Made by a program: the position numbers and the translations under genes
The notes under the pieces: generated by a model
What the model was told of the DNA's origin: nothing
The model's input: only the letters and a program-made list of their open reading frames with translations
The model's database searches: none
Assembly: GCF_022695515.1 (NCBI RefSeq)
Contig: NZ_JALDPT010000024.1
Span: 22,525 to 86,524, forward strand
Direction of reading: 5' to 3'
From: Phenylobacterium aquaticum
GTDB taxonomy: Bacteria > Pseudomonadota > Alphaproteobacteria > Caulobacterales > Caulobacteraceae
DNA: 64,000 nucleotides
Part shown: in pieces, positions 52,996 through 61,845 of the stretch
Numbering within the stretch: the stretch's first letter is position 1
Layout of the letters: every line of letters starts with the position of its first letter

Positions 52996-53784
52996 CTAGG
53001 ACTTCAGCTGGTTGGCGGTGGCGAGCATCTGGTCGGCCGAGGTGATCACCTTGGAGTTCATCTCGTAGGCCCGCTGGGCGGTGATCAGGGAGGTGATCTC
53101 GGTGACCGCGTCGACGTTCGAGGCTTCGGTGTAGCCCTGCAGCACCGTGCCGAACCCGGTCGATCCGGGCGCGCCGGTGGTGGCCGCGCCCGACGAGCCG
53201 CTGGTCAGGAACAGGTTGCTGCCGATGGCTTCCAGGCCGGCCTGGTTGACGAAATTGGCCAGTTCAATTGTGCCGATGACGGTCGGCGTGGTGGCGCCCG
53301 GCTGAGAGACCTGCACTTGGCCGGTCTTGGAGATCGTCACCTTGGTGGTGTCCGACGGGACCGTGATGGCGGGCTGGATCTGATAGCCCTCATTGGTCAC
53401 CAGCTGGCCCTGGTCGTTCACCGACAGGTTGCCGGCCCGGGTATAGGCCGTGTCACCGTTGGGCATCAGCACCTGGAAATAGCCGCGGCCGTCGATCGCC
53501 ATGTCGAGGTCGTTGCCGGTCGAGGTCAGCGAGCCCTGCTCGGTGATCCGGTAGACCGATCCGGTCTTCACCCCGGCGCCGATCTGGATGCCGGTCGGCA
53601 CCACCGTGCCCTGGTCCGAGGACTGGGCGCCGGCCCGTTCCAGGGTCTGGTAGAGCAGGTCCTGGAACTCGGCCCGTTGGCGTTTGAAGCCCACGGTGTT
53701 CATGTTGGCGATGTTGTTGGAGATGACCTCAACATTCAGCTGTTGGGCCGACATGCCCGTCGCGGCGGTGCGAAGTGCTTGCAT
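52996..53784 (-). CDS. flgG: Flagellar distal rod protein FlgG
   Basis: 262 residues. N-terminus MQALRTAATGMSAQQLNVEV with SNNIANMNTVGFKRQR, central domain, and C-terminal TEITSLITAQRAYEMNSKVI for the helical bundle. Distal rod subunit exported by the flagellar type III system. Between flgF and flgA. Confidence 0.96.
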   Translation of the reverse strand: MQALRTAATGMSAQQLNVEVISNNIANMNTVGFKRQRAEFQDLLYQTLERAGAQSSDQGTVVPTGIQIGAGVKTGSVYRITEQGSLTSTGNDLDMAIDGRGYFQVLMPNGDTAYTRAGNLSVNDQGQLVTNEGYQIQPAITVPSDTTKVTISKTGQVQVSQPGATTPTVIGTIELANFVNQAGLEAIGSNLFLTSGSSGAATTGAPGSTGFGTVLQGYTEASNVDAVTEITSLITAQRAYEMNSKVITSADQMLATANQLKS

Positions 53785-53797
53785 CTCTTAGGTTTCC

Positions 53798-54535
53798 TTA
53801 CTGGACTCGACCCAACCGCGTGATGGTGCGGTTGGAGAGGTCGGCGCTGTTGTCCATCATCTTGGCCATCGACTCGTAGGCCCGGGTGACCTCGAGCATG
53901 TGGGTCATCTCGGCGATGGTGTTCACGTTGGAGCCCTCCAGCATGCCCTGGCGGACATAGGTGTCGGAGGCGACAGCGGGCTGGAGGTTGGAGGTGTTCT
54001 TGTAGAGGTTGTCCCCGGTCTTCTCGAGGACCGACAGGCTGTCGAACTTGACGACCCCGACCTTGCCGACCCGCTCCGTGCCTTGGCTGATCGTGCCGTC
54101 GCGGGCGATCAGCACGGCGCCCTTTTCCGGATCGATGGTGATCTCGCCGCCGCCCTCGTCCATCACCGGGCGGCCGTCCTGGGTGGTCAGCCGGCCCAGA
54201 TCGTCCATGCGGAAGTGGCCGTCGCGGGTGTAGCGCTCGCCGTCCGGGGTCGAGACCTTGAAGAAGCCCTGGCCCTCCAGGCCGAGGTCGAGGGTCGAGT
54301 CGGTCTTGCTGAGCGCGCCCTGGCCGAAATTGCGGGCGACGCCGCGATCGAGCACGAACTTGACCGGCGCCGGCGCGCCCAGGGTGGTGGCCGGGCTCAT
54401 CGGCTGCTCGCCGACCATCAGGCTCTCGACCTTGAATCCCGTCGTGTTCGCGTTGGCGATGTTGTTCGCCACGATGTCCAGCTCCCGGCGGAGGGTCATC
54501 TGGCGCGACAGGCCGACATAAAGGGTGTTGTCCAT
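53798..54535 (-). CDS. flgF: Flagellar proximal rod protein FlgF
   Basis: 245 residues from the ATG at 54535 (MDNTLYVGLSRQMTL, the usual start; a Met ten codons upstream has no support). Contains VANNIANANTTGFKVES and the C-terminal AEMTHMLEVTRAYESMAKMM motif. Proximal rod subunit. It heads flgF-G-A-H; a sigma54 promoter lies at 54584-54599, about 50-65 bases upstream. Confidence 0.95.
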   Translation of the reverse strand: MDNTLYVGLSRQMTLRRELDIVANNIANANTTGFKVESLMVGEQPMSPATTLGAPAPVKFVLDRGVARNFGQGALSKTDSTLDLGLEGQGFFKVSTPDGERYTRDGHFRMDDLGRLTTQDGRPVMDEGGGEITIDPEKGAVLIARDGTISQGTERVGKVGVVKFDSLSVLEKTGDNLYKNTSNLQPAVASDTYVRQGMLEGSNVNTIAEMTHMLEVTRAYESMAKMMDNSADLSNRTITRLGRVQ

Positions 54536-54583
54536 AAGACGTTTACGGCTTGGCTGATGCGACACTTTCGTCGCCTCCTGCCC

Positions 54584-54599
54584 TGCAAGCCTTGGGCCA
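54584..54599 (-). promoter_or_regulatory. Sigma54 promoter of flgF-G-A-H
   Basis: On the minus strand, TGGCCCAAGGCTTGCA carries GG and GC with the required 10-base gap (-24/-12). The second C of TGGC-C-C replaces the usual A. Transcription would start near 54573, about 38 bases before the flgF ATG. Rod and ring genes are sigma54-dependent class III genes in Caulobacter, which fits. Confidence 0.78.
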
Positions 54600-54635
54600 G
54601 TCTGAAAAGCCCAGCATAAACAACGAATAAGAAAG

Positions 54636-54711
54636 TTAACGCGCCCCCCTCGGCGGATTTTGCCGAGCGCCCGTTCGGGCCCGTTAACAGGCGTTAAAAA
54701 CTGATCCTTAA
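54636..54711. promoter_or_regulatory. Cluster of TTAA half-sites, possible CtrA region upstream of fliL
   Basis: TTAA occurs at 54636, 54684, 54694 and 54708 in a GC-rich context. The pair at 54684 and 54694 (TTAACAGGCGTTAA) has a 6-base spacer instead of the 7 of the CtrA consensus. fliL-fliM promoters are CtrA-controlled in Caulobacter. Weak hairpin CTCGGC/GCCGAG lies at 54649-54667. Confidence 0.5.
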
Positions 54712-54759
54712 CGAAACGCGTCGCATGAGGAGGAGATAAGATTCTAAGGAACCGCGCGC

Positions 54760-55356
54760 GTGGCCAAGGACAAGGTCAAGGAAGCGCCAGCCGGCGAGGC
54801 CGGTGAGGGCGAGGACGGCGAGGCGCCGGCCAAGAAGAAGCCGCCGATGATGATCATCATCATCGCCGCGGTGGTCGCCGTGCTCGTGCTCGGCGGCGGC
54901 GGAACCGCGGCCTTCCTGCTGATGAAGCCCAAGCCCGAAGCCGGCGCCGAGAAGAAGGGCGGCGAGCACGACAAGAAGAAAAAGGAAGAGAAAAAAGGCG
55001 AGAAGGGCAAGGAAGACAAGGACGCGCCCAAGGTGGCCGAGGGCCCCAACGGCGTCCTGTTCGTCACCCTGCCGGACGTGGTGGTCAACATGCAGACCGC
55101 CGATGGCCGCCCGACCTTCCTGAAGCTCAAGCTCACCCTGGAAATGCCTGACCAGGACGCCGTCGACGCCCTGGAGCCGAACATGCCCAGGCTGAAGGAC
55201 GTCTTCCAGACCTTCCTGCGCGAGCTGCGCCCGGAGGACCTGCAGGGGTCGCAAGGCTCCTACCAGCTGCGCATGGAGATCCAGCGCCGGGTCAATCTGG
55301 TCATCGCGCCCGCCAAGACCAACGCCGTGCTCATCGAGGAGATGTTGATCAACTAG
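54760..55356 (+). CDS. fliL: Flagellar basal-body protein FliL
   Basis: 198 residues, GTG start at 54760. Acidic/Lys-rich N-terminus, one membrane segment (about 30-52), a very basic-acidic KKKKEEKKGEKGKEDK linker, and the periplasmic domain ending KTNAVLIEEMLIN. FliL stabilises the stator-rotor region at the flagellar base. It is first in a five-gene transcript with fliM, DUF6468, motE-like and the TPR gene. Confidence 0.93.
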   Translation: MAKDKVKEAPAGEAGEGEDGEAPAKKKPPMMIIIIAAVVAVLVLGGGGTAAFLLMKPKPEAGAEKKGGEHDKKKKEEKKGEKGKEDKDAPKVAEGPNGVLFVTLPDVVVNMQTADGRPTFLKLKLTLEMPDQDAVDALEPNMPRLKDVFQTFLRELRPEDLQGSQGSYQLRMEIQRRVNLVIAPAKTNAVLIEEMLIN

Positions 55357-55383
55357 GGCCCCGGCCCCTGATCGCGTAACAGC

Positions 55384-56448
55384 ATGGCGGACGAATTCGA
55401 AAACAACGGCGGCGGAGACGAGGGCGGCTGGGACCTGGACGCTTCGGCCGAAGGCGTCATCGGCTCCGAGCGGATCCTCAATCAGGACGAGATCGACAGC
55501 CTCCTGGGCTTCGACCTCTCCGACGAAGAGGCCGCCGAGCGCTCGGGCATCCGGGCCATCATCAATTCCGCGCTCGTCTCGTACGAGCGCCTTCCGATGC
55601 TGGAAATCGTCTTCGACCGCTTGGTGCGGTACATGACGACGTCCTTGCGGAACTTCACCTCCGACAACGTCGAGGTCAGCCTCGACAACATCTCCTCGAT
55701 CCGGTTCGGCGACTATCTGAACTCGATCCCGCTGCCGGCCATCCTGTCGGTGTTCAAGGCCGAGGAGCTGGAGAACTACGGTCTGCTGACCGTCGATTCC
55801 AACCTGATCTACTCCATCGTCGACGTGCTGCTCGGCGGCCGCCGCGGCACCGCGGCGATGCGCATTGAAGGCCGCCCCTACACCACCATCGAACGCGTGC
55901 TCGTGCAGCGGATGGTCGAGGTGGTGCTGGCCGACGCCCGCCTGGCCTTCGAGCCCCTGACCCCGGTGACCTTCACCCTCGACCGGCTGGAGACCAATCC
56001 GCGCTTCGCCGCCATCGCCCGGCCGGCCAACGCCGCCATCCTGGTGAAGCTGCGGATCGACATGGAGGACCGCGGCGGACGCATCGAGCTCTTGCTGCCC
56101 TACGCCACCCTCGAGCCCATCCGGAAGATGCTGCTGCAGCAGTTCATGGGCGAGAAGTTCGGCCGCGACAACATCTGGGAAGGCCACTTGGCCACCGAGC
56201 TCTGGACTACCCAGATGGACGTCCGCGCGGTGCTGGACGAGCAGCAGATCAGCCTGAAGGAAGTCCTCAATCTCGAGGTCGGCCAGACGGTGATGCTCAA
56301 CGCCACCCCCGACAGCCTGATCGAGTTGCGCGCCGGCTCGATTCCCCTGACCTACGGACGCATGGGGCGTCGCAATCACCACATCGCCGTGCGGGTCGAG
56401 GCGCCCTTGTCGCCCAAGGCCCGGCAAGCCGTGCAGAGGATCAAATGA
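55384..56448 (+). CDS. fliM: Flagellar motor switch protein FliM
   Basis: 354 residues. N-terminal CheY-P peptide LNQDEIDSLLGFDLS, middle domain with FGDYLNSIPLPAILSVF, and SPOA C-terminal part (LNLEVGQTVMLNATPDS). It forms the C ring and sets rotation direction. Overlaps the next ATG by 4 bases (ATGA). Confidence 0.96.
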   Translation: MADEFENNGGGDEGGWDLDASAEGVIGSERILNQDEIDSLLGFDLSDEEAAERSGIRAIINSALVSYERLPMLEIVFDRLVRYMTTSLRNFTSDNVEVSLDNISSIRFGDYLNSIPLPAILSVFKAEELENYGLLTVDSNLIYSIVDVLLGGRRGTAAMRIEGRPYTTIERVLVQRMVEVVLADARLAFEPLTPVTFTLDRLETNPRFAAIARPANAAILVKLRIDMEDRGGRIELLLPYATLEPIRKMLLQQFMGEKFGRDNIWEGHLATELWTTQMDVRAVLDEQQISLKEVLNLEVGQTVMLNATPDSLIELRAGSIPLTYGRMGRRNHHIAVRVEAPLSPKARQAVQRIK

Positions 56449-57011
56449 GCATCGTCGCCCTCGGTCTGAATCTGCTCCTCGCCGCCTTGCTGCTCGCCGC
56501 GCTGGGCGTCGGCTTCCGCCTCAACGGCCGGCTCAAGGCCCTGCGCGACAGCCATGACGGCTTCGCCAAGGCGGTCGCCGATCTGGACGCCGCCGCCGCC
56601 CGCGCCGAACAGGGCCTGGCCGATCTGCGCGCCGCCACCGACGAGGCCGCCGATGAACTGGCCGACCGCATCGAGAAGGCCCGCGCGCTCACCGCCAAGC
56701 TGGATCGCCAGATGCAGGGCCAGCCGGCTGCGGCGCCCGCGCCCGCCGCCACGGTCCGCCCGAGCCTGCGCCAGGCCGCCGCCCGCGGCGATATCGACCT
56801 GGAAGCCGACGTGGAGCGGGTGACCCATCGCCTGGGCTCGCTGCTCGCCGGCGCCCGCGAGCCGCGCCCGGCCCGCCCCGAGCCGGAACGCTTTGTCCGC
56901 CGCGAGCCCGCGCCCACCCGCGTGCGCCCCGCCTTCGAGGACGAGCTGTTCGGCGAGGCTGAAGAGACCCCGCGTCCGTCCCTGAAGAGCGTCCTCGGAG
57001 GCCGTCGATGA
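56445..57011 (+). CDS. DUF6468 flagellar-cluster membrane protein
   Basis: 188 residues. N-terminal membrane segment (about 4-24), a long coiled coil (RLKALRDSHDGFAKAVADLD to about 100), then a Pro/Arg-rich region ending RPSLKSVLGGRR. Found regularly in alphaproteobacterial fliL-fliM operons, so a role in flagellar function is inferred from context. Exact function unknown. ATGA overlaps on both sides. Confidence 0.82.
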   Translation: MSIVALGLNLLLAALLLAALGVGFRLNGRLKALRDSHDGFAKAVADLDAAAARAEQGLADLRAATDEAADELADRIEKARALTAKLDRQMQGQPAAAPAPAATVRPSLRQAAARGDIDLEADVERVTHRLGSLLAGAREPRPARPEPERFVRREPAPTRVRPAFEDELFGEAEETPRPSLKSVLGGRR

Positions 57012-57856
57012 AGAACATGCCCCGCATCCTGCCGCTGGTCGGCGTCGCGGTCGCCGGCGTGCTGGCCGTCAATGCGCTCTCAGGCGCCCGCAGCCTGCCC
57101 GACCTGATGAGCGGCGCGAAGGCCTTCGCCGAAGAGGCCGCCAAGCCCCTCAAGGGCGGCAAGAAGGCCGAAGCCGAGGCCGCCAAGGCTGAGGCGGACG
57201 CCGCCGCGCCCGCCGCCGGCGACGCCGCCAAGGACGCCTCCGCCGTCCTGCCCCCCGGAGGCGCGGTCGCCGCCGCGCCGCCGACGCCGGCCTGCGCCCC
57301 AACGGCCGCCGAGCTCGCGAAGGAAGCCGGCCTGTCGCCAGCCGAACTGCAGGTGCTGCAGAACCTGGGCGCGCGCCGCGGCCAGCTCGATCAGCGCGAG
57401 AACGACCTCGACACCCAGCTGGCCCTGATGGCCGCCGCCGAGGCCAAGCTCGACGCCAAGGTCCAGGCGCTCAATGGCCTGAAGTCCGACATCCAGGGCC
57501 TGATGGGCCAGGCCGACGCCAAGCAACAGGCCGAGGTCGACCGCATGGTCAAGGTGTTCGAGGGCATGAAGCCCAAGGATGCGGCCCCGCGCATGGTGGT
57601 GCTGGACGACAAGGTCCGCCTGCCGATCGCCGCCAAGATGAAGGAGAAGTCGCTCTCCGCCGTCCTGGCCCAGATGTCGCCCGCCGACGCCAAGACCCTG
57701 ACCGAGGCGCTCGCCGACCGCTTCGCCAAGGCCCAGGCCATGGCTTCGGGCGCTCCGGCCGCGGCCGCCGCGGCCGCCGCCAACACCAAGGCCCCGCCGA
57801 CCGCGCCCGCCGGCAAGCAGGCCGCCGCGCCGCCGGGCGGCAAGACCAAGGGCTAG
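57008..57856 (+). CDS. MotE-like flagellar protein
   Basis: 282 residues. N-terminal membrane anchor or signal (about 7-25), Ala/Lys-rich linker, a coiled coil (GQLDQRENDLDTQLALMAA, AEVDRMVKVFEGMKPKDA) and the MgtE-N/MotE-type segment VLAQMSPADAKTLTEALADR; Ala/Pro-rich tail. MotE in rhizobia is a periplasmic chaperone of MotC; a similar partner here is not identified, but the large TPR protein that follows 2 bases later is a candidate. Confidence 0.83.
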   Translation: MKNMPRILPLVGVAVAGVLAVNALSGARSLPDLMSGAKAFAEEAAKPLKGGKKAEAEAAKAEADAAAPAAGDAAKDASAVLPPGGAVAAAPPTPACAPTAAELAKEAGLSPAELQVLQNLGARRGQLDQRENDLDTQLALMAAAEAKLDAKVQALNGLKSDIQGLMGQADAKQQAEVDRMVKVFEGMKPKDAAPRMVVLDDKVRLPIAAKMKEKSLSAVLAQMSPADAKTLTEALADRFAKAQAMASGAPAAAAAAAANTKAPPTAPAGKQAAAPPGGKTKG

Positions 57857-57858
57857 GC

Positions 57859-60849
57859 ATGAGCCTGCGTCGGGCCCTCCACTCCAGCGTCGCGGCGCTC
57901 TGCATCGCCGGCGTGGCCCTGCCCGCCGGCGCGGTCGCGCCTGCGGGCCAGGTCGCTCCGCGCGGGCCGCTCGACGTCCATGTGGGCGAGGCCGCCGACT
58001 TCACCCGCATCGAGCTGCACTGGGCCGGCGGCGCGCGGGCCACCACGTCCCGGACCGGCCAGGTCATCAGCCTCAAGTTCGACCGCGACGCCTATCCCGA
58101 CATCACCCGGCTGAAGTTCGCCCCGCCGCGCTGGCTGAAGGGCGCCGAGGCCCGCCATACTGGCGGCCGCCTCGAACTCGTCCTGACCATGGCCGACGAC
58201 GCCGACGTCAAGATGGGCTCGGCCGACGGCGCGACCTTCGTCAACCTTTTCAAGAAGTCCGATCCGCCGCCGGAAGCCGCCGCGGCTGATCCCGCCGCTC
58301 CACCCGCCGACGCCGTCGCGGCCGCCCCGGCGATCGAGCCCGAGCCCGAGCGCCCCAATCCGGTCCCGCCGGGCGGCGTCGTCCACATGGGCGCGGCCAT
58401 GCAGAACGGCCAGGTCCTGCTGACCTTCCCCTGGGCCAATCCCAACGGCGCGGCGGTGTTCCGCCGCGGCGCGGCCGTCTGGGTGGTGTTCGACGCCTCG
58501 GCGGTGCTCGACATCTCCCACGCGCCGCGCGGGCTGAAGCAGTTCACCCAGATGCAGGCGATCCAGGGGGCGGACTATTCCGCCATCCGCATCGCCTCGC
58601 CGGTCGGCACCCCGGTCTTCGCCTCGTCCCAGGGGGGAACCTGGACCATCGCGCTGGGCAATGGTCCCCAGGGCCAGGCCTCACCGATCCGCATCGGCCG
58701 CGACGACGTCGGCGGTCCCGCAGCGCTGAAGGCCGAGGTCGCCGGCACCACCCGCGCCGTCCGCGTCGCCGACCCCGTCGTCGGCGACAGCCTGTCCGTC
58801 GTCACCGCGCTCGGCCCCTCCAAGGGCGTCCAGATGCGCCGCGAATATGTCCAGATGGCCGTGCTGCCCTCCGCCCAGGGCCTGGCCATGGAGGCCTATG
58901 TCGAGGACCTGAACGTCCAGCGGGACGGGGATTTGGTCCATATCGGCCGACCCCAGGGCCTGGCCCTGTCGCCGGTCTCCGCCCAGGTCCAGCGGGTCGA
59001 AGCCCAGCTCGGCGCGCCGCAGCCGGCCTCCATGCCCGGCCTGATCGACGACGTGAACTGGCCCAAGACCGGGGAGGGCGGCTTCCTCGCCCGCTACAAC
59101 GCCCTGCTGCAGGCCGCCGCCGACGAGGAGATGAAGGGCAAGGACGCCCCGCTCGCCCAGCGCATGGCCTTCGCCCGCTTCCTGGTCGGCTCGCAGCTGT
59201 CCTTCGAGGCCATCGGCTTCCTGAACGACGTGGCCCGCACCAATCCCGAGGTGCTCGACAATCCCGAGTTCCGCGGCCTGCGCGGCATGGCCCGGGTCAT
59301 GGCCCGCCGCTACAAGGAAGCCCAGACCGACTTCGCCGCGCCGGCCCTGTCGGACGACCCGTCCATCTCCCTGTGGCGCGCCTATACCGCCGCCCAGCTG
59401 GCCCAATGGCCCGAGGCCCGCAGCCAGTTCCTGGCCGGCTCCGAGGCGTTCGGTCTGTTCAACTCCACCTGGAAGACCCGCTTCGCCCGCGCTGACGCCC
59501 AGGCCGCCCTGGCGCTCGGCGACATCGACGGCGCGGACCGCTCCATCCGCCTGGCGCTGGAGGACCGGCCCGAGCCGCTGGAAGAACTCGCCACCCGCCT
59601 GGTCGAGGCCAAGGTCATCGAGGCCAAGGGCCAGCCCCAGCGGGCGCTCGGCGTCTACAAGGCGATCATGCGCGCGCCGACGGAATCGCTGACCGCGCCG
59701 GCCACCCTGGCCGCCACTCAGATCCAGCTCAAGCTCGGCCAGATCTCGCCGATCGACGCGGCCAACGTCTTCGCCGGCCTCCGCTACCGCTGGCGCGGCG
59801 ACGCCACAGAGCTCGACACCATCCGCGCTCTGGGCCAGCTCTATCTCAGCCAGGGCCGCTATCGCGAGGCGCTGGAGGCCTTCCGCTCCGCGCCGCAGGG
59901 CCGCGCCGACTCGCCCGAGGCGATCCAGATCCAGGCCGATCTGAACAACGCCTTCCGCGCCCTGTTCCTCGACGGCGCCGCCGACGGTCTGGAGCCGGTC
60001 CAGGCTCTGGCCCTGTTCTACGACTTCCAGGACCTGACGCCGCTGGGCGCCGACGGTGACCTGATGGTCCGCAAGCTGGTCCGCCGGCTGGTCGACGTCG
60101 ATCTGCTGGACCAGGCCGCGACCCTTCTGAAGTATCAGGTCGATAACCGCCTCGATGGCGTGCCCCAGGCCCAGGTCGCCACCGACCTGGCGACCATCTA
60201 TCTGATGAACCGCAAGCCCGAGCAGGCGCTGCAGGCGATCAACGATTCCCGCACCACCGTCCTGCCCGCCGCGCTGAACACCGAGCGCCGGATGATCGAG
60301 GCCCGCGCCATGATGGGCCTGGGCCGCCTCGACGCCGCCGAGGAGCTGATCGAGCGCGACACCACCAAGGACGGCCAGGACCTGCGCACCGAGATCGCCT
60401 GGAAGCGCAAGGACTGGCCGAACGCCGGCGCCATGTTCGAGAAGTCGCTGGGCGACCGCTACAAGCAGCCCGCGGCGCTCGCCAGCGACGAGGAAGGCAA
60501 GCTGCTGCGGGCCGGCGTGGCCTACAGCCTGGCCGGCGACGACGCCTCGCTCGCCCGCCTCTATTCCCGCTATCAGGGCTTCATCGCCCAGGCGCACAAT
60601 CCCGACGCCCTGAAGGTGGCCCTGTCCGGCATCTCCGACGGCCAGCTCAGCGTCGCCGACTTCGGCCGGGTCACCGCCGACAATGAGAGCTTCGCCGGCT
60701 GGGTCGGCAAGATGAAGGCCCGCTTCAAGGACAAGCCCGCGCCGCTCGGCCCCCCGACCCGCCAGGTCGCCGCCGCCCCGCCCGCGCCACCGGCCAAGAC
60801 CGCCCAGGCCGCCCCGCCGCCCGCCGCCCGGAAGGCGGCGAAGGGGTAG
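57859..60849 (+). CDS. Large secreted TPR protein of the flagellar operon, function unknown
   Basis: 996 residues. Signal peptide (about 1-25, SSVAALCIAGVALPAGAVA). Residues about 35-330 are beta-rich and repeat a motif (FTRIELHWAGGARATTSRTG and VVFDASAVLDISHAPRG), possibly two AMIN-like domains. A Pro/Ala linker lies near 135-165. From about 400 onward helical TPR-like repeats follow, e.g. LGQLYLSQGRYREALEAF and TIYLMNRKPEQALQAINDSR. The tail is Pro/Ala/Lys-rich. The periplasmic place and the operon partners suggest a flagellar assembly or motor role (inference). It ends near an inverted repeat. Confidence 0.72.
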   Translation: MSLRRALHSSVAALCIAGVALPAGAVAPAGQVAPRGPLDVHVGEAADFTRIELHWAGGARATTSRTGQVISLKFDRDAYPDITRLKFAPPRWLKGAEARHTGGRLELVLTMADDADVKMGSADGATFVNLFKKSDPPPEAAAADPAAPPADAVAAAPAIEPEPERPNPVPPGGVVHMGAAMQNGQVLLTFPWANPNGAAVFRRGAAVWVVFDASAVLDISHAPRGLKQFTQMQAIQGADYSAIRIASPVGTPVFASSQGGTWTIALGNGPQGQASPIRIGRDDVGGPAALKAEVAGTTRAVRVADPVVGDSLSVVTALGPSKGVQMRREYVQMAVLPSAQGLAMEAYVEDLNVQRDGDLVHIGRPQGLALSPVSAQVQRVEAQLGAPQPASMPGLIDDVNWPKTGEGGFLARYNALLQAAADEEMKGKDAPLAQRMAFARFLVGSQLSFEAIGFLNDVARTNPEVLDNPEFRGLRGMARVMARRYKEAQTDFAAPALSDDPSISLWRAYTAAQLAQWPEARSQFLAGSEAFGLFNSTWKTRFARADAQAALALGDIDGADRSIRLALEDRPEPLEELATRLVEAKVIEAKGQPQRALGVYKAIMRAPTESLTAPATLAATQIQLKLGQISPIDAANVFAGLRYRWRGDATELDTIRALGQLYLSQGRYREALEAFRSAPQGRADSPEAIQIQADLNNAFRALFLDGAADGLEPVQALALFYDFQDLTPLGADGDLMVRKLVRRLVDVDLLDQAATLLKYQVDNRLDGVPQAQVATDLATIYLMNRKPEQALQAINDSRTTVLPAALNTERRMIEARAMMGLGRLDAAEELIERDTTKDGQDLRTEIAWKRKDWPNAGAMFEKSLGDRYKQPAALASDEEGKLLRAGVAYSLAGDDASLARLYSRYQGFIAQAHNPDALKVALSGISDGQLSVADFGRVTADNESFAGWVGKMKARFKDKPAPLGPPTRQVAAAPPAPPAKTAQAAPPPAARKAAKG

Positions 60850-60860
60850 AAACAAGTCCT

Positions 60861-61016
60861 CCTTCTCCCCTTGCGGGAGAAGGTGTCAGCGAAGCTGACG
60901 GATGAGGGGTCTCTCAGATCTGCGGAGCAAGCGCCCCATCAGACACGCGGATGGCGGAGTGCGACCCCTCATCCGTCGTCCATTCGGACGACACCTTCTC
61001 CCGCAAGGAGAGAAGG
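60861..61016. repeat. Inverted pair of a dispersed intergenic repeat
   Basis: Left arm 60861-60911 (CCTTCTCCCCTTGCGGGAGA...GATGAGGGGTC) and right arm 60963-61016 (GACCCCTCATCCGTC...AGAAGG) are near complements around a roughly 51-base centre. Each arm has its own small hairpins (CTCCC..GGGAG and GTCAGC..GCTGAC). Sequences of this type recur between genes in many alphaproteobacteria. Here it separates the convergent TPR and fliP genes, so it may also act as terminator. Confidence 0.75.
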
Positions 61017-61036
61017 AAGCGGATTCCGAACTTGAA

Positions 61037-61845
61037 CTACCCTCCGGCGCCCCGGTGGAAGCTCTCGACGAGGCTGCCGGACACCAGCCGCCAGCCGTCG
61101 ACCAGCACAAAGAAGATCAGCTTGAAGGGCAGGGACACCACTACAGGGGGCAGCATCATCATCCCCATGCTCATCAGCACGCTCGCCACCACCAGGTCGA
61201 TGACCAGGAAGGGGATGAACAGCAGGAAGCCGATCTCGAACGAGCGCTTCAGTTCGGAGATCATGAAGGCCGGGGTGACGACCGCAGCGGGATCTCGTCC
61301 ATGGTCTTGGGCCGTTCGATCTTCGACAGGCGCACGAACAGCGACAGGTCCTCGCGATCGACCTGGGCCAGCATGAAGGTCTTCAGGGGGCCGCCGGCGG
61401 CGTCGAAGGCCTGGGGCAGCTCGATCTGCTGGTCGAGCAGCGGCTTGATCCCGTCGTCATAGGACTTCTGCAGGGTCGGGCCCATGACGATGGCGGTGAG
61501 GAACAGGGCCAGGCTGATGATCACCGAGTTGGGCGGGCTCTGCTGCAGGCCGAGCGCCGTGCGCAGCAGCGACAGCACCACCACGATCCGCACGAAGGAC
61601 GTGGTCATGATCACGATCGACGGCGCCAGGGACAGAACCGTCAGCAGGCCCATCAGCTGGACCACCCGCTCGGTCAGGCCGGCGCCGGTGCCCAGATTGA
61701 TGTTCACCGCCTGGGCCAGGGCATGGCCGGGGATCAGCAGGCCGGCCAAGGTCGCGACCAGGGAATAGCCGAAGGCCTTGCGCCAGTCCTCGGCCTTGAG
61801 GCCGCTGAAGGCCTGGCCCGTGATCGCGGAAAGCAGTTTGCGCAT
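61037..61845 (-). CDS. fliP: Flagellar export gate protein FliP, frameshifted as sequenced
   Basis: The first frame (61845 to 61261) gives a signal-like N-terminus and the FliP core: [39 protein letters not shown] and KTMDEIPLR. The second frame (61264 to 61037) continues with [39 protein letters not shown] and WRLVSGSL. One extra C/G near 61282-61283 restores [16 protein letters not shown], the normal family sequence of about 270 residues. FliP forms the core of the flagellar type III export gate, so it should be functional. Start overlaps the fliO stop (TGATG). No fliQ or fliR follow. Confidence 0.9.

Noticed and set aside
60861..61016. CRISPR-like repeat
   Set aside because: Only two arms in inverted orientation with no regular spacers; it is a hairpin-type intergenic repeat.
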